A stretch of 64,000 bases of DNA from Kalymmatonema hyalinum WJT4-NPBG1 (GTDB lineage Bacteria; Cyanobacteriota; Cyanobacteriia; Cyanobacteriales; Nostocaceae). Shown here piece by piece: positions 46,601-54,719 of the stretch. Both the position numbers and the translations under genes were made by a program. The stretch is from positions 1-64,000 of the forward strand of contig JAHHIB010000037.1 of assembly GCA_019359075.1 (NCBI GenBank), in the 5' to 3' direction. Every line of letters starts with the position of its first letter. Positions within the stretch are counted from its first letter, which is position 1. A model generated the notes under the pieces. The model searched no databases and was not told the origin of the DNA. It worked only from the letters and a program-made list of their open reading frames with translations.

Positions 46601-46893
46601 ACTTGAGTCAGCGTCTTATCCCTGACTTGTTGGTCTTAGACTTAGAACTGCCAGAAGTCGATGGCTATGGCGTAGTGGACTGGTTGCGACACCATAAGCG
46701 TTTATGCTTAGTACCTATGGTTGTGTATTGCGCTAAAGACCTAAACAACTTTGACCGGGAACGGCTTAAACTCGGGCAGACTCTATTCCTGACAAAAGGT
46801 CGCGTGACACCAGAGGAATTTGAACAGCGCGTGATGACTCTGCTTCACCGGATTATTCCAGCTAAGAACGGAGGCAACGGTAGTGATAGCTAA
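43645..46893 (+). CDS. membrane hybrid histidine kinase: CHASE-like sensor-PAS-PAS-HisKA-HATPase-REC-REC
   Basis: 1082 aa. TM1 about 18-36, extracytoplasmic CHASE-like domain 40-260 (SHQITAHIETRTQALARMAKRW, FQAIEWVDESYYVRWIVP), TM2 about 264-283, PAS 320-435 and 450-562, HisKA with H579 in SHELRTPLTSIRG, HATPase with NLLSNAVKFSP, DQGRGIP and GTGLGLAIC, then two receivers. The first receiver has Asn at the phospho site (N876 in ILLNLMMPG, codon AAC at 46270); the second keeps D999. A repeat-derived GTTGVGGENTSSSPQ lies in the HATPase. From residue 560 it parallels the C-terminal half of the 1299-aa protein. Confidence 0.94.
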   Translation: MQAHTSTTQTKLRQRLFMPVLTGISVFILTLLFWQELLSQEDVYIKRNAELAAASISHQITAHIETRTQALARMAKRWERRGGTPQTEWEADALNYYQDFSGFQAIEWVDESYYVRWIVPLAGNEVIKNLNLTFEERRRTALDKAKQTRKMTMTRTVTLPQGGKGFLACIALFSDNDFNGFVISVFRTQLLLDTILDKNLTQKYNVAIFDGSEQIYASHQEGINSQRQTQWTHNAQIKIHGVTWSVRVSPTAALLAQERSPLPNVVLGSGLVTAVLLAWGVYLNQKSRRYAQQVRAINEDLGSEITERQQAEVTLQKYAAELEDLYNNAPCGYHSIDSDGTFIRINDTELKWLGYTRDAVIGKKKFFELLTDSSIATFQKCFPIFQERGWVNDLEFQLICKDGTILPVLLSATAIKDAAGQYVMSRSTVFDISERQAALRERKQAEVELSNLSSALESAVEGVSRLDEQGHYIYVNQAYARMMSYQPEEMVGLDCQLSVHPEDREKVMAAYQKMFNDGKAEVEARGVRQDGSEFDTQVVMVKAYDIQQNYIGHYRFMKDISDRREIERLKDEFVSIVSHELRTPLTSIRGSLGLVASGVLHTQPEKAQRMLEIAVNNSDRLIRLINDILDIERIESGKVTMTKQTCDAASLMLQSADEMRSLADKAGVTLSVAPVSAKLWSDPDRIVQTFTNLLSNAVKFSPPDSTIWLSAEIIEEKGTTGVGGENTSSSPQSHILFQIRDQGRGIPADKIETIFGRFQQVDASDARKKGGTGLGLAICRSIVQHHGGRIWAESTLGEGSSFYILLPIQQEEEPIAPPTESNSSYPLVLVCDDDSSVRTVMQTMLEQRGYRVTSVASGEEAVQLAQQLQPDVILLNLMMPGMHGWETLAVLKQQPQTKDIPVIILSGLMPDARIASHLGVNDWIVKPPDERLLFEALERALAGEHSQSIKVLIVEDDLDLAQVLIAIFERYGIETHHARTGREALHLSQRLIPDLLVLDLELPEVDGYGVVDWLRHHKRLCLVPMVVYCAKDLNNFDRERLKLGQTLFLTKGRVTPEEFEQRVMTLLHRIIPAKNGGNGSDS

Positions 46894-47260
46894 ACGCATT
46901 CTTATAATTGATGATGAAGAAGATATCCGAGAAGTCGCCCAACTGACCTTAGAAGCCGTAGGCGGTTGGCTGGTGTTTACTGCTGAATCTGGCTTTGAGG
47001 GGTTGCAGGTCGCTGAAGCTGAAAAACCCGACGCTATCCTCTTAGATGTGATGATGCCAGACATGGATGGTATTGCTACTTTTGGAAAATTACAAGCAAA
47101 TCCTGCTACCCAGAACATTCCCGTAATTTTGCTAACAGCCAAGGTGCAATCTACTGACCAGCGCCGATTTGCTGAACTTGGCGTGACTGGGATGATTGCC
47201 AAACCTTTCAACCCCATGACTTTGAGTGACCAGCTTACAGAAGCTTTGGGCTGGTCTTAA
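46883..47260 (+). CDS. single-domain response regulator (CheY-like)
   Basis: 125 aa receiver. DDEED pocket in IIDDEEDIRE, phospho-acceptor Asp in ILLDVMMPDMDG, Thr in VILLTAK, Lys in AKPFNP. GTG start overlapping the kinase stop by 11 bases, hence translational coupling. It is close to the CheY-like protein at 16364-16750 (both contain DVMMPDMDG, LQANPATQ and end ALGWS), so kinase and partner were duplicated together. Confidence 0.94.
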   Translation: MIAKRILIIDDEEDIREVAQLTLEAVGGWLVFTAESGFEGLQVAEAEKPDAILLDVMMPDMDGIATFGKLQANPATQNIPVILLTAKVQSTDQRRFAELGVTGMIAKPFNPMTLSDQLTEALGWS

Positions 47261-47460
47261 GCATTTGAAAAAATTTTCCCTTCTCCACGAATTCTTCATT
47301 TTTAGACTTTAACTTTAAAAATATCAGGTGACCCCGGTTTGGAAAATCACCAACTGCAATAAATTAACGACTACAGTGAGTTTACTGAAATGAGCTTTGG
47401 TAGTTAATTATTGCAGATTTTTTAAGACCACAAGGAATTTTGAGAGAAGGGAGAATATTC

Positions 47461-47910
47461 ATGTACGAACAAGATTTTGAAAAAGAATTTCATGAATTTA
47501 ATTCTGCTGTCGCTTTGTTCGCATATATTTTAAAGCTTAGAGATAAAGCCTTAGTAGAAACTTGTGAACAGACATTAATAAGTATACTGGGTTTAACATG
47601 TACAGCAAATGTAATGAATGCGGCAATGTTTGACCTAGCTGAATCTGCTCCTGAAACTTGCAAATGGCTTTGGCAAAATTTCCCTTACCTTGAGGCAAGC
47701 ATTTCATTAAAAGAGCATTTTGTTCTGCTTGCTATACAAAAATTAATTAGCCATGGTTGCGTTTTAGGTAAAGATTTTAGCGCTACTAATGACGGGAAAA
47801 TACTAATTAATCCAACTGCAAAAATTGTGTTATTTCAAAGTATTTCTGATGCAGATAGTATTTTGATGGAAGAAATTATCCAAGTCAATGAGCAGGTAGT
47901 TTTTTACTAA
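47461..47910 (+). CDS. hypothetical protein, 149 aa
   Basis: Soluble, mostly helical. I start at the ATG (47461), which has AAGGGAG 8 or so bases upstream; the frame is open to 47440. Contains NVMNAAMFDLAESAPETCKWLWQNFPYLEAS. No known family. It is 72 bp upstream of the Mo-nitro_C gene on the same strand. Confidence 0.6.
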   Translation: MYEQDFEKEFHEFNSAVALFAYILKLRDKALVETCEQTLISILGLTCTANVMNAAMFDLAESAPETCKWLWQNFPYLEASISLKEHFVLLAIQKLISHGCVLGKDFSATNDGKILINPTAKIVLFQSISDADSILMEEIIQVNEQVVFY

Positions 47911-47982
47911 TTCAGCGCAATAGCTACAGCAGAAAATTATTGCACAAACTCACAAATTATTCTTCAGTATTGGGACTAAATT

Positions 47983-48270
47983 ATGAAAATCACAAATTTG
48001 ATAAATTTCAAAATAAACCTTTTACAAAGACTACGGCAATGGCTAGAATGTTTGGAAATTCGTAACTACAAACTTGCTCAACTTTTGTGTAAACTTATTC
48101 CATCTCGTTGTCCTTTTGAGCGGAAGATTAGTCTATTTAATCATACGATTTTGTACATTCCTCCGTTGTGTAAGCTGAATCCTTTCTACGAACAATTAGT
48201 TATGCTTCGCTTCAAGTCTTTAGTCTATCTTGCGGATGAATGTGGTGAGGATGTCACAGCTTATTGTTGA
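47983..48270 (+). CDS. Mo-dependent nitrogenase C-terminal domain protein (Mo-nitro_C)
   Basis: 95 aa. LCKLIPSRCPFERKISLFNHTILYIPPLCKLNPFYEQLVMLRFKSLVYLADECGEDVT is the Mo-nitro_C family signature. The family was named from nitrogenase-associated proteins, yet most copies are small free-standing proteins of cyanobacteria with unknown role. Here it is alone, without nif genes in view, and agrees with a diazotrophic lineage without proving nitrogen fixation. Confidence 0.85.
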   Translation: MKITNLINFKINLLQRLRQWLECLEIRNYKLAQLLCKLIPSRCPFERKISLFNHTILYIPPLCKLNPFYEQLVMLRFKSLVYLADECGEDVTAYC

Positions 48271-48368
48271 CTTACATTCAATTATTTTCTGGCACAAGCC
48301 CGGGCGACTATAAGTCGCGGTTCATCTTACACACACACAAAACCTGCCTGCCCAGGTTTCAAAAACTT

Positions 48369-48398
48369 GAAGTCCGCCTACGCGGACTTTGTTTGTTT
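48369..48398 (+). terminator. terminator-like hairpin after the Mo-nitro_C gene
   Basis: AAGTCCGC (48369-48376) pairs with GCGGACTT (48381-48388) around CTAC, followed by TGTTTGTTT. It is about 100 bp after the stop. The following 100 bp are GC-rich dispersed repeat. Confidence 0.55.
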
Positions 48399-48499
48399 CG
48401 GCCGAGGCAGTGCGTTGCGGAGCCAGCGCTGTTCGCAGGAGATAGCAACTGCCGTCCAGACTTCTTGTCTGAGGGCTTTGTTGATGACGTGAAGTTTTC

Positions 48500-50194
48500 C
48501 TACCGCCAGACAAATACTTTGGCTTGGTATGCTTCTATATCAATCATGATGCCATTTTCCCCAGCTTCAACATCATAATTACCTGTCCACTCGTGCCATC
48601 TGCCAGCACTGGGAAAGTGAGGAACGTGATATCCACTAAGGTTTTGGTCTGAGAAATTTGCCACGACAACAACACGAGAACCTTCTTCATGCCAGCGAAC
48701 ATATGCCAGCACCTTCGCGTCTACATCCTCGTGGAAAAACTCAATGTTATCACTTTGCAAAGCAGGATTTTGTTTGCGCAGGGCAATAAGTTTTTTATAG
48801 TACTCAAATAAATCGCGATTCTGGTCTCTCTCCAATAAAGGCCATGCAATCTTCTTTGGCTGAGTGACAGTTTCACTTTTGCGTTTGTGTTCCCCAAATT
48901 CTTCCCCCATCCACAGCATGGGTATACCCATCGCCGTTATCAACAGTACTGCTCCTAACTTGGCTCGTCTAAATGCGTCTTCGTCAAAGATACCGCGTTC
49001 GGCGGAGCCGCGCCGTAGGCGATCGCCCAATTCTCTCAACAGATGTTCGCGATCGTGAGTTGCTAAGTAATTGACTACATTTATAGCAGCCCCATAACCC
49101 TGTCGCCTTGGATCTAAAACCTCCTTAAGCTTTTCAGGTTCAAACTTTTCACCACAAATGTGTGGAATCACAAAATAGCGAAAACTTTCATGCCAACAAG
49201 CATCTAGCGGTCCTTCTGGAGTAGTAATGGTACTAGTATCGGGAATGTGTTCAGCAATGTTGTAAAACGGTTTAGGTGCAGTATTCTTTTTCGCTTGAGT
49301 TGCAAGCCAGTTTAGGAATTCATTGTTAGCCAATTGGCGCACTGCATCAAAGCGAATTCCGTCAATGTGATACTCCTGAACCCAAAACCGGACTACATCA
49401 CCAACGTATTTCCATGCAGGCTTAACGTCTAACTTTTCGTCATAGTTATCATAGTTAAACTCGGGACCCCAGTAATTATTAGGGTCTTCCGGATAATGCA
49501 TATGTTCGTAATACCAGTAATTCCTGTCAATGAGCATTAACGGGCATTCTTCATCAGTGTGGTTATAGATTTCATCAACAAAAACGCGAATACCCCTAAC
49601 ATGGCACTCGTCTATAAATCGCTTTAAATCTTCTGTTGAGCCGTAGCTGGATTCTGTAGCGAAGTAATGACGTACTTTGTAGCCCCAACTATAATCACCA
49701 GGATACTCATTGACTGGCATCAATTCAATCGCATTAATTCCCAATTCTTTGAGATAATCTAACTTTTCAATTGCATCTACATATTTTCCACGTTTGTAAA
49801 AGTCAACTTCACCACCAGTAAAATCGGCAACGTGCATTTCGTATATAACTAATTCATAATTTTCTGGTAACGGGGTATCGTCGTGCTGCCAAACATAAGT
49901 ATCAACAATCTTTTTGCCGTCTTTAATTCTTACTATACCGACTTTTCGCTCTTCATCAACGTCTGTTGCATAGGGGTCAATAACATCTACCCATTGATCC
50001 GGTTCAAAATTTGGACTTTTAGTTTGAATGCGGAATTTATATTGATAGACACCATCCTCTAATTCTACTTGAGTGCGAAAATAACCATCCTCTCCTTTTT
50101 CCATTGGTATCTCTTTCCACTCAGAAAAAGACCCAATTAAAGCGGCTCCTTGATTACGAGGAGCAAACAAATGAAATTCAATTAAACTTGCCAT
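48500..50194 (-). CDS. GH13 alpha-amylase-family enzyme with CBM48-like N-terminus
   Basis: 564 aa. Residues 1-100 form a CBM48-like domain (FHLFAPRNQGAALIGSFSEWKE). The catalytic barrel has the GH13 regions: VDEIYNHTD, GIRFDAVRQ (nucleophile D283), YNIAEHI (acid/base E315) and NYLATHDREH (H380, D381). It probably acts on glycogen or other alpha-glucans, as a branching, debranching or amylase-type enzyme; the specificity cannot be settled. Residues about 391-402 (DRLRRGSAERGI) come from a repeat insert, GCGTTCGGCGGAGCCGCGCC at 49002-49021 before a HIP1 site. Convergent with the Mo-nitro_C gene. Confidence 0.9.
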   Translation of the reverse strand: MASLIEFHLFAPRNQGAALIGSFSEWKEIPMEKGEDGYFRTQVELEDGVYQYKFRIQTKSPNFEPDQWVDVIDPYATDVDEERKVGIVRIKDGKKIVDTYVWQHDDTPLPENYELVIYEMHVADFTGGEVDFYKRGKYVDAIEKLDYLKELGINAIELMPVNEYPGDYSWGYKVRHYFATESSYGSTEDLKRFIDECHVRGIRVFVDEIYNHTDEECPLMLIDRNYWYYEHMHYPEDPNNYWGPEFNYDNYDEKLDVKPAWKYVGDVVRFWVQEYHIDGIRFDAVRQLANNEFLNWLATQAKKNTAPKPFYNIAEHIPDTSTITTPEGPLDACWHESFRYFVIPHICGEKFEPEKLKEVLDPRRQGYGAAINVVNYLATHDREHLLRELGDRLRRGSAERGIFDEDAFRRAKLGAVLLITAMGIPMLWMGEEFGEHKRKSETVTQPKKIAWPLLERDQNRDLFEYYKKLIALRKQNPALQSDNIEFFHEDVDAKVLAYVRWHEEGSRVVVVANFSDQNLSGYHVPHFPSAGRWHEWTGNYDVEAGENGIMIDIEAYQAKVFVWR

Positions 50195-50541
50195 TTCAAC
50201 TGCTTAATAAATTCAATCAAGTCAATGACAGGAAATGTAAATATTTTGTCATATACATATTAATAAATCTTCTTTATTGAGTTATATTTATTTTTTCTTG
50301 AAAACTGAATTATTTTTGTAAAATTTGTTATAGCGCTTCTCATTTGAATGAAGTACAGATTTATCTGTGTCCCATGAGTGTCCATCTGTGGTTTATTATT
50401 TCTTTCTGTACCTTACAAGGCTTGCAAATCGGTATATGAGGTCAGTTTGTAGTGTATTGCCAGAAAACGGTGTGGGTTACACTACCACTAAGACACCCTA
50501 CATTTTTCCGATAATTCGATGGCGTGAAACCAGTAATAAGT
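50195..50541. other. intergenic region between GH13 and cyanophycinase genes
   Basis: AT-rich. A TTTATCTGTG..CATCTGTGGTTTATT dispersed repeat lies around 50359-50396. No gene seen. The promoter of the GH13 gene should lie near 50200-50330. Confidence 0.4.
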
Positions 50542-50576
50542 GAGAAAAAAATGGGAACTAGCATTCTCTAATTCCC
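50542..50576 (-). terminator. Rho-independent terminator of cyanophycinase gene
   Basis: On the minus strand GGGAATTAG pairs with CTAGTTCCC (one G-U pair), followed by ATTTTTTTCTC. It is 38 bp after the stop codon. Confidence 0.75.
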
Positions 50577-50613
50577 ACTTTATTTAATGCATTTATGAAA
50601 AGATAAGTATTTT

Positions 50614-51456
50614 TTAAGTAGCTGGTGTAGGGGCAGTTGTCAGAGTGCGATTATCTAGGATAGGCTTGCGAGTTTTCAAGTCAAATTTATATCCATTTGG
50701 CAAAATATGAAGCCTTGCTCCGCAAACTGCCAAAGCCTCATCCTTTAGGATTTCGTCAACGTTGCTGTGTATAACCTCTGAATCATCGACAACCGTCACA
50801 CAACCTTCCCCAATCACTTCAAACTGGCTATCAGTCACGACGATCGCCGTGTTCTCGTCAATGCCAAATCCTAAAACAGCAGGCTGCTGTGCCAAAGCTG
50901 CAATTAAGCGTCCCAACCGTCCGCGTTGCGAGAAATGCTGATCAATGACAACCCCTGGTAGGAAACCCAAACCAGGACCCATGTCCACAATTTCCATTCG
51001 AGGGTTTGTCTCTGAATCGCCTTCCACAATCATGACATCTGGCATCACAGCGGCTCCCGCGCTTGTCCCTCCCACAACTATGCCTTCAGAGCAGCGTTTG
51101 TGAATAGTTTTATCAATTTCAGTGTCCTTGAGGACGCTGGTGATGCGGGCTTGGTCTCCTCCAGTAAAAAACACACCAGTGGCTTTATTAAGCGCTTCTA
51201 ACGCTGTAGACGAAGACCCATCTTCTCGGCTTTCGGTGTCAAGTATACGAACATCCTCGGCTCCTAGCCGCTCAAATACTCTAATATAATTCTCTCCCAC
51301 TTCTCTTGGCAGTTCTGTCGCCGCTGTCATAATGGCAATCCTGGCTTTCGTACCCCCAGCACGGCGAATGAACTCGCGAAGAATTTGGCAATCTCCCTCC
51401 TTATCTTCCGCTCCCCCAATAATGACCAATTGTCGTTTAATTTCACTGTCTACCAT
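50614..51456 (-). CDS. cphB: cyanophycinase
   Basis: 280 aa. It releases beta-Asp-Arg dipeptides from the nitrogen reserve cyanophycin. The nucleophile is S132 in VVGGTSAGAAV, the same position as in the Synechocystis enzyme, and FFTGGDQARI and PGLGFLPGVVIDQHFSQRGRLGRL are family signatures. It is a serine peptidase of family S51, cytoplasmic. The usual partner, cyanophycin synthetase cphA, is not next to it: the gene downstream on this strand is the GH13 enzyme, behind a terminator. Nitrogen reserve use fits the diazotrophic context. Confidence 0.95.
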   Translation of the reverse strand: MVDSEIKRQLVIIGGAEDKEGDCQILREFIRRAGGTKARIAIMTAATELPREVGENYIRVFERLGAEDVRILDTESREDGSSSTALEALNKATGVFFTGGDQARITSVLKDTEIDKTIHKRCSEGIVVGGTSAGAAVMPDVMIVEGDSETNPRMEIVDMGPGLGFLPGVVIDQHFSQRGRLGRLIAALAQQPAVLGFGIDENTAIVVTDSQFEVIGEGCVTVVDDSEVIHSNVDEILKDEALAVCGARLHILPNGYKFDLKTRKPILDNRTLTTAPTPAT

Positions 51457-51902
51457 AGAGCCTCTTCATACGAGTTATTTATTTCTATAAAACATGATAA
51501 TTCAAGCTATAAAAACTCCCATTTGGTAGAGTAAAATACAGAAATGAAATATGTAATATGTAGTATAGTAGCGCTCAACGGCTAAATAGTACTATATAAA
51601 AAAGAATAGAAATAACTACTCTGTGCTTGTCTGACGTCAAAACAAATAAAAACTCAAAGTCACAACGGCTAAGAGTCTTTGACTTTGAAATTGCAGAAAG
51701 CTTGTATCCAATTCTTTATTGGTCTTAAGCGCAGCTTTTGCAATTGACAAGCCTCTAGAAAACTTCTCTAGAGGCTTTGTTGTCTTGACTAATTTTTGAA
51801 ACTAAACAAAAAGAGTGTTAGTTATCCACTACTTGTCCATCGTCATCACTCTTGAGCCACTCCGAATACAAATCTTCTTTTATCGAATTGGTTTGATTAG
51901 TC
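51457..51902. other. intergenic region with a hairpin
   Basis: Contains AAGCCTCTAGA/TCTAGAGGCTT (51749-51777), an 11-bp stem in the position of a terminator for the small gene at 51903-52142, but with only a weak T-rich tail on either strand. A second weaker pairing, AAAGTCAC..GTCTTTGACTTT, lies at about 51656-51688. No gene seen. Confidence 0.5.
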
Positions 51903-52142
51903 TCATTCTGCTTGGAAATTCTGGTTGGAAACTAGTACTTCGAGGGTCGTTTGGTAAGCATTATTAACTACTTCATCACCGTAACCAATCACTACTCCAG
52001 ATTCGCCTGTTTTTTGGTGAATTGCACAATCGCCAACACTAAGCATCCTGGACTGCCTTGTTGTTGAATTAATCTGTACTTTGTATTGTTCTCCGAGTGT
52101 TAAATTAGTTACCTCAACCTTTTGACATATTTTACCTAACAT
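51903..52142 (-). CDS. hypothetical small protein, 79 aa
   Basis: Beta-rich, soluble: VEVTNLTLGEQYKVQINSTTR and GDCAIHQKTGESGVVIGYGDEVV suggest an SH3-like barrel. I recognise no family. It stands alone. Confidence 0.55.
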   Translation of the reverse strand: MLGKICQKVEVTNLTLGEQYKVQINSTTRQSRMLSVGDCAIHQKTGESGVVIGYGDEVVNNAYQTTLEVLVSNQNFQAE

Positions 52143-52481
52143 TTCTTAACAAAATAAATAAGTCTAAAGATAGGTGAGCTATTTACTTTAAGGGGGTTCA
52201 AAAAAAATAATTCTGGCGTCTGCTAAGGACTATAAAAAATATCCACAAACCATCTACCCAAATTGGATAGCTTATCCCCATCCAGATCTGATAAACCTTG
52301 AATAAGGAAGTTGAGCCGTGGGATATGCCAAAGTTGTACTTTATTCAATTCTTCAGAATTCTTAGCAGGAATTGCAACAAAACAATGAGCCATAAGTAAA
52401 AGGCAAAAGGTAAAAGGTAAAAAGTCAAATGATTTAGTTTTCCTTTTTCCTTTTTCCTTTTCCTTACTCTACACCTGATGC
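52143..52481. other. intergenic region with an A-rich/T-rich inverted array
   Basis: Direct repeats of AAAAGG (52397-52424) face direct repeats of TTTTTCC (52437-52463) and could fold into a long hairpin. The array is of a type common between genes in Nostoc relatives. No gene seen. Confidence 0.5.
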
Positions 52482-52688
52482 TTATTTAATATTAGCTCTA
52501 GCATCCCTAACTGCAACAACGAAAAATAATCCTGTCAGTGGAATGCTTAATGCCAGGATAATTGCAGTTGTTTGAGTACCCAAGTCCGGTTGTCCAGAAG
52601 CGAGTTCAAAAATTGAACCTACCGCCGCTATAGCTGTAATACAAGAACCAGCCAGAAATAAACCGCTTTTTGGAGTAACTGTATTCAC
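52482..52688 (-). CDS. small membrane protein, 68 aa
   Basis: Two hydrophobic segments (SGLFLAGSCITAIAAVGSIFEL and TTAIILALSIPLTGLFFVVAV) joined by SGQPDLG, with a charged tail VRDARANIK. It is 12 bp downstream of the deformylase gene on the same strand, so probably co-transcribed. Conserved-looking but unknown. Confidence 0.65.
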   Translation of the reverse strand: MNTVTPKSGLFLAGSCITAIAAVGSIFELASGQPDLGTQTTAIILALSIPLTGLFFVVAVRDARANIK

Positions 52689-52700
52689 TACCTGACCACC

Positions 52701-53264
52701 CTATGCTACTGGTTTTACAGTTTGATGTGAAAAGCCATGCTTAGATAGCTCTTGCGCCAAAGCCAAAGAATTCTCTACACGATCTACAAATACCACACCA
52801 TTAAGGTGATCCATCTCGTGCTGAATACAGCGTCCGAGCAAATCTCCAGCTTTTAATGTCCGGGGACGTCCATACTCGTCTTTGTAAGAAATTTCTACAA
52901 CTTGCGGGCGCTTCACATCCAGATATACTCCTGGAATGCTCAAACATCCTTCCTGCGCCACACAAATTTCGCGACTAGCCTGCTTGATAGTCGGGTTAAT
53001 CAACACCAGTGGTGGGTTAGCTGGGTTATCTGGTTCGCAGTCAATGACAATGAGTTGTTTGTGAATTCCCACTTGGGGTGCAGCCAAACCAATGCCATCC
53101 TTACTGTACATGGTTTGCAACATTTCACGTACCACTTGACGAAGTTCCTCATCGACTTTAGAGACGCGCTTAGCTGGTTGACGGAGGACGCGATCGCCTA
53201 AGTAATGAAGTTCTAATGGCGGATTTTGTAACTTTTTCTTCTCAACAGCGATTTCTATAGGCAT
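52701..53264 (-). CDS. def: peptide deformylase
   Basis: 187 aa. Removes the formyl group from nascent proteins. The three family motifs are present: GIGLAAPQVG, EGCLSIPG (metal-binding Cys) and QHEMDHLNG (HExxH-type metal site). The leader of about 18 residues before PPLELHYLGDRVLRQPAKRV is as in other cyanobacterial forms. Confidence 0.96.
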   Translation of the reverse strand: MPIEIAVEKKKLQNPPLELHYLGDRVLRQPAKRVSKVDEELRQVVREMLQTMYSKDGIGLAAPQVGIHKQLIVIDCEPDNPANPPLVLINPTIKQASREICVAQEGCLSIPGVYLDVKRPQVVEISYKDEYGRPRTLKAGDLLGRCIQHEMDHLNGVVFVDRVENSLALAQELSKHGFSHQTVKPVA

Positions 53265-53478
53265 GATGCTGTAACTCGCTCTTTTAGGCCTTGTCTTATA
53301 AAGTGTAAGTTCTTTAATCTTAACAATTCCAGCCGCTTAGTTCGATTCGGTAAAACCCACCATTAAAGGATGCGACACTTACACATACCGATAACAATGG
53401 TATCCACGTTAATCGAGAGTGCAAACTTTATCACCTCGCCCTTAAGGGGCTTTGCAGTGTTCATAGAGAGGTTCAAGC

Positions 53479-54435
53479 TCAATCTGGAACCACAATATTT
53501 TCTAAGCCCACCTCACCTGGCGGGTATTGTGGGTTCATTGACTCAAGCGTATCGGCAATTGTACGAGCAACAACGAGATTACGATACCACTTTTTGTTAG
53601 CTGGCACTACATACCACGGAGCATAAGCAGTCGAGCAATTATTTATTGCATCTTCAAAAGCTGCTTGGTAATCATCCCAAAACTGACGCTCTTTGATGTC
53701 ATTGCTAGAAAACTTCCAGTGCTTATTTGGGTCTTTTAGCCGACTTTCCAAGCGTCGTTTTTGTTCATCTTTAGAAATGTGGAGAAAAAACTTAATCACT
53801 CTGATATTGTTTAGAGTCAGCATATGCTCGAACTCATTAATCACCTGATAGCGCTCCTGCCAAACCTCCTGGGGTACTAACTGCTTCACCCTAACAATCA
53901 ACACATCTTCATAGTGGGAGCGGTTGAAGATAGAAATCATCCCGCGTTGCGGTGTCCGCTGATGGTAACGCCAGAGAAAGTCATGACTTGACTCCTCATC
54001 ACTTGGCTTTTTGAAAGACCACACTTGGCAACCTTGGGGGTTCAATCCGCCAAAAACGTGTTTGATTGTGCCATCTTTACCACCTGTGTCCATTGCTTGT
54101 AGCACAATCAATAGGCTGCGTTGATGTTCAGCATAGAACCGTTCTTGCAAATTCTGAAGACGCTGGCGCTGGTGTTCCAGTTCATCTTCAGCGTCTTTTT
54201 TGTTTTTGTAGCCTTCAGAGGTGTTCGGATCAATAGCAGCTAAAACAATTGGCTGTTCTGGTCGAACTCGATAGCGGGCATAGTTTGGTTTTGGTGGCGG
54301 AGAGTCTACTACAATTTTCTCTGGAGCCATTTCTGATGCCACCTCGGTTGTCGCTTTTGCTGCCGCATGGAAAGCTTCAGCTCCACGCTGTTTTGCAGTC
54401 AAAATGTTGTCTGGTAGATTGCTTGGTGTGTTCAT
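53479..54435 (-). CDS. ppk2: polyphosphate kinase 2 family protein
   Basis: 318 aa. Transfers phosphate between polyphosphate and nucleotides. Walker A AMDTGGKDGTIKHV, the lid-side FNRSHYEDVLI (Walker B) and FLHISKDEQKRRLESR identify PPK2; the single domain of about 300 residues suggests class I or III, but which nucleotide is used cannot be decided. I take the ATG at 54435 because AAGGAA precedes it; the frame is open to 54468. Upstream a short gap separates it from the divergent DUF3598 gene. Confidence 0.9.
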   Translation of the reverse strand: MNTPSNLPDNILTAKQRGAEAFHAAAKATTEVASEMAPEKIVVDSPPPKPNYARYRVRPEQPIVLAAIDPNTSEGYKNKKDAEDELEHQRQRLQNLQERFYAEHQRSLLIVLQAMDTGGKDGTIKHVFGGLNPQGCQVWSFKKPSDEESSHDFLWRYHQRTPQRGMISIFNRSHYEDVLIVRVKQLVPQEVWQERYQVINEFEHMLTLNNIRVIKFFLHISKDEQKRRLESRLKDPNKHWKFSSNDIKERQFWDDYQAAFEDAINNCSTAYAPWYVVPANKKWYRNLVVARTIADTLESMNPQYPPGEVGLENIVVPD

Positions 54436-54719
54436 GGCAATTTCCTTATGGAAAGAATTTTGTAGCATTGTTTCTTAACTTAAGGAAATCGAGTGAACAC
54501 TACCTCTATCAATGGTCAACTCAATTAACTGTTGTAGGAGACATATTGTCAGAAGTGGTGAGCGGTGGTTATGCGATCGCTGGAAAGGTAGTTAAAATTG
54601 GTGACACCGTTTACGGTGCAGCGATTTGCCGAAACCTAGAAATCACAAATTATAAAAAAACATAAAAAATTTCTATTTAAGAATTTATAATTTATGATTT
54701 ACGACCCAAATTTCTAACT

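Noticed and set aside
54549-54665. Fragment resembling part of an oxidoreductase (SGGYAIAGKVVKIGDTVYGA)
   Set aside because: Too short to be sure and the surrounding frame is antisense to ppk2; could be chance.
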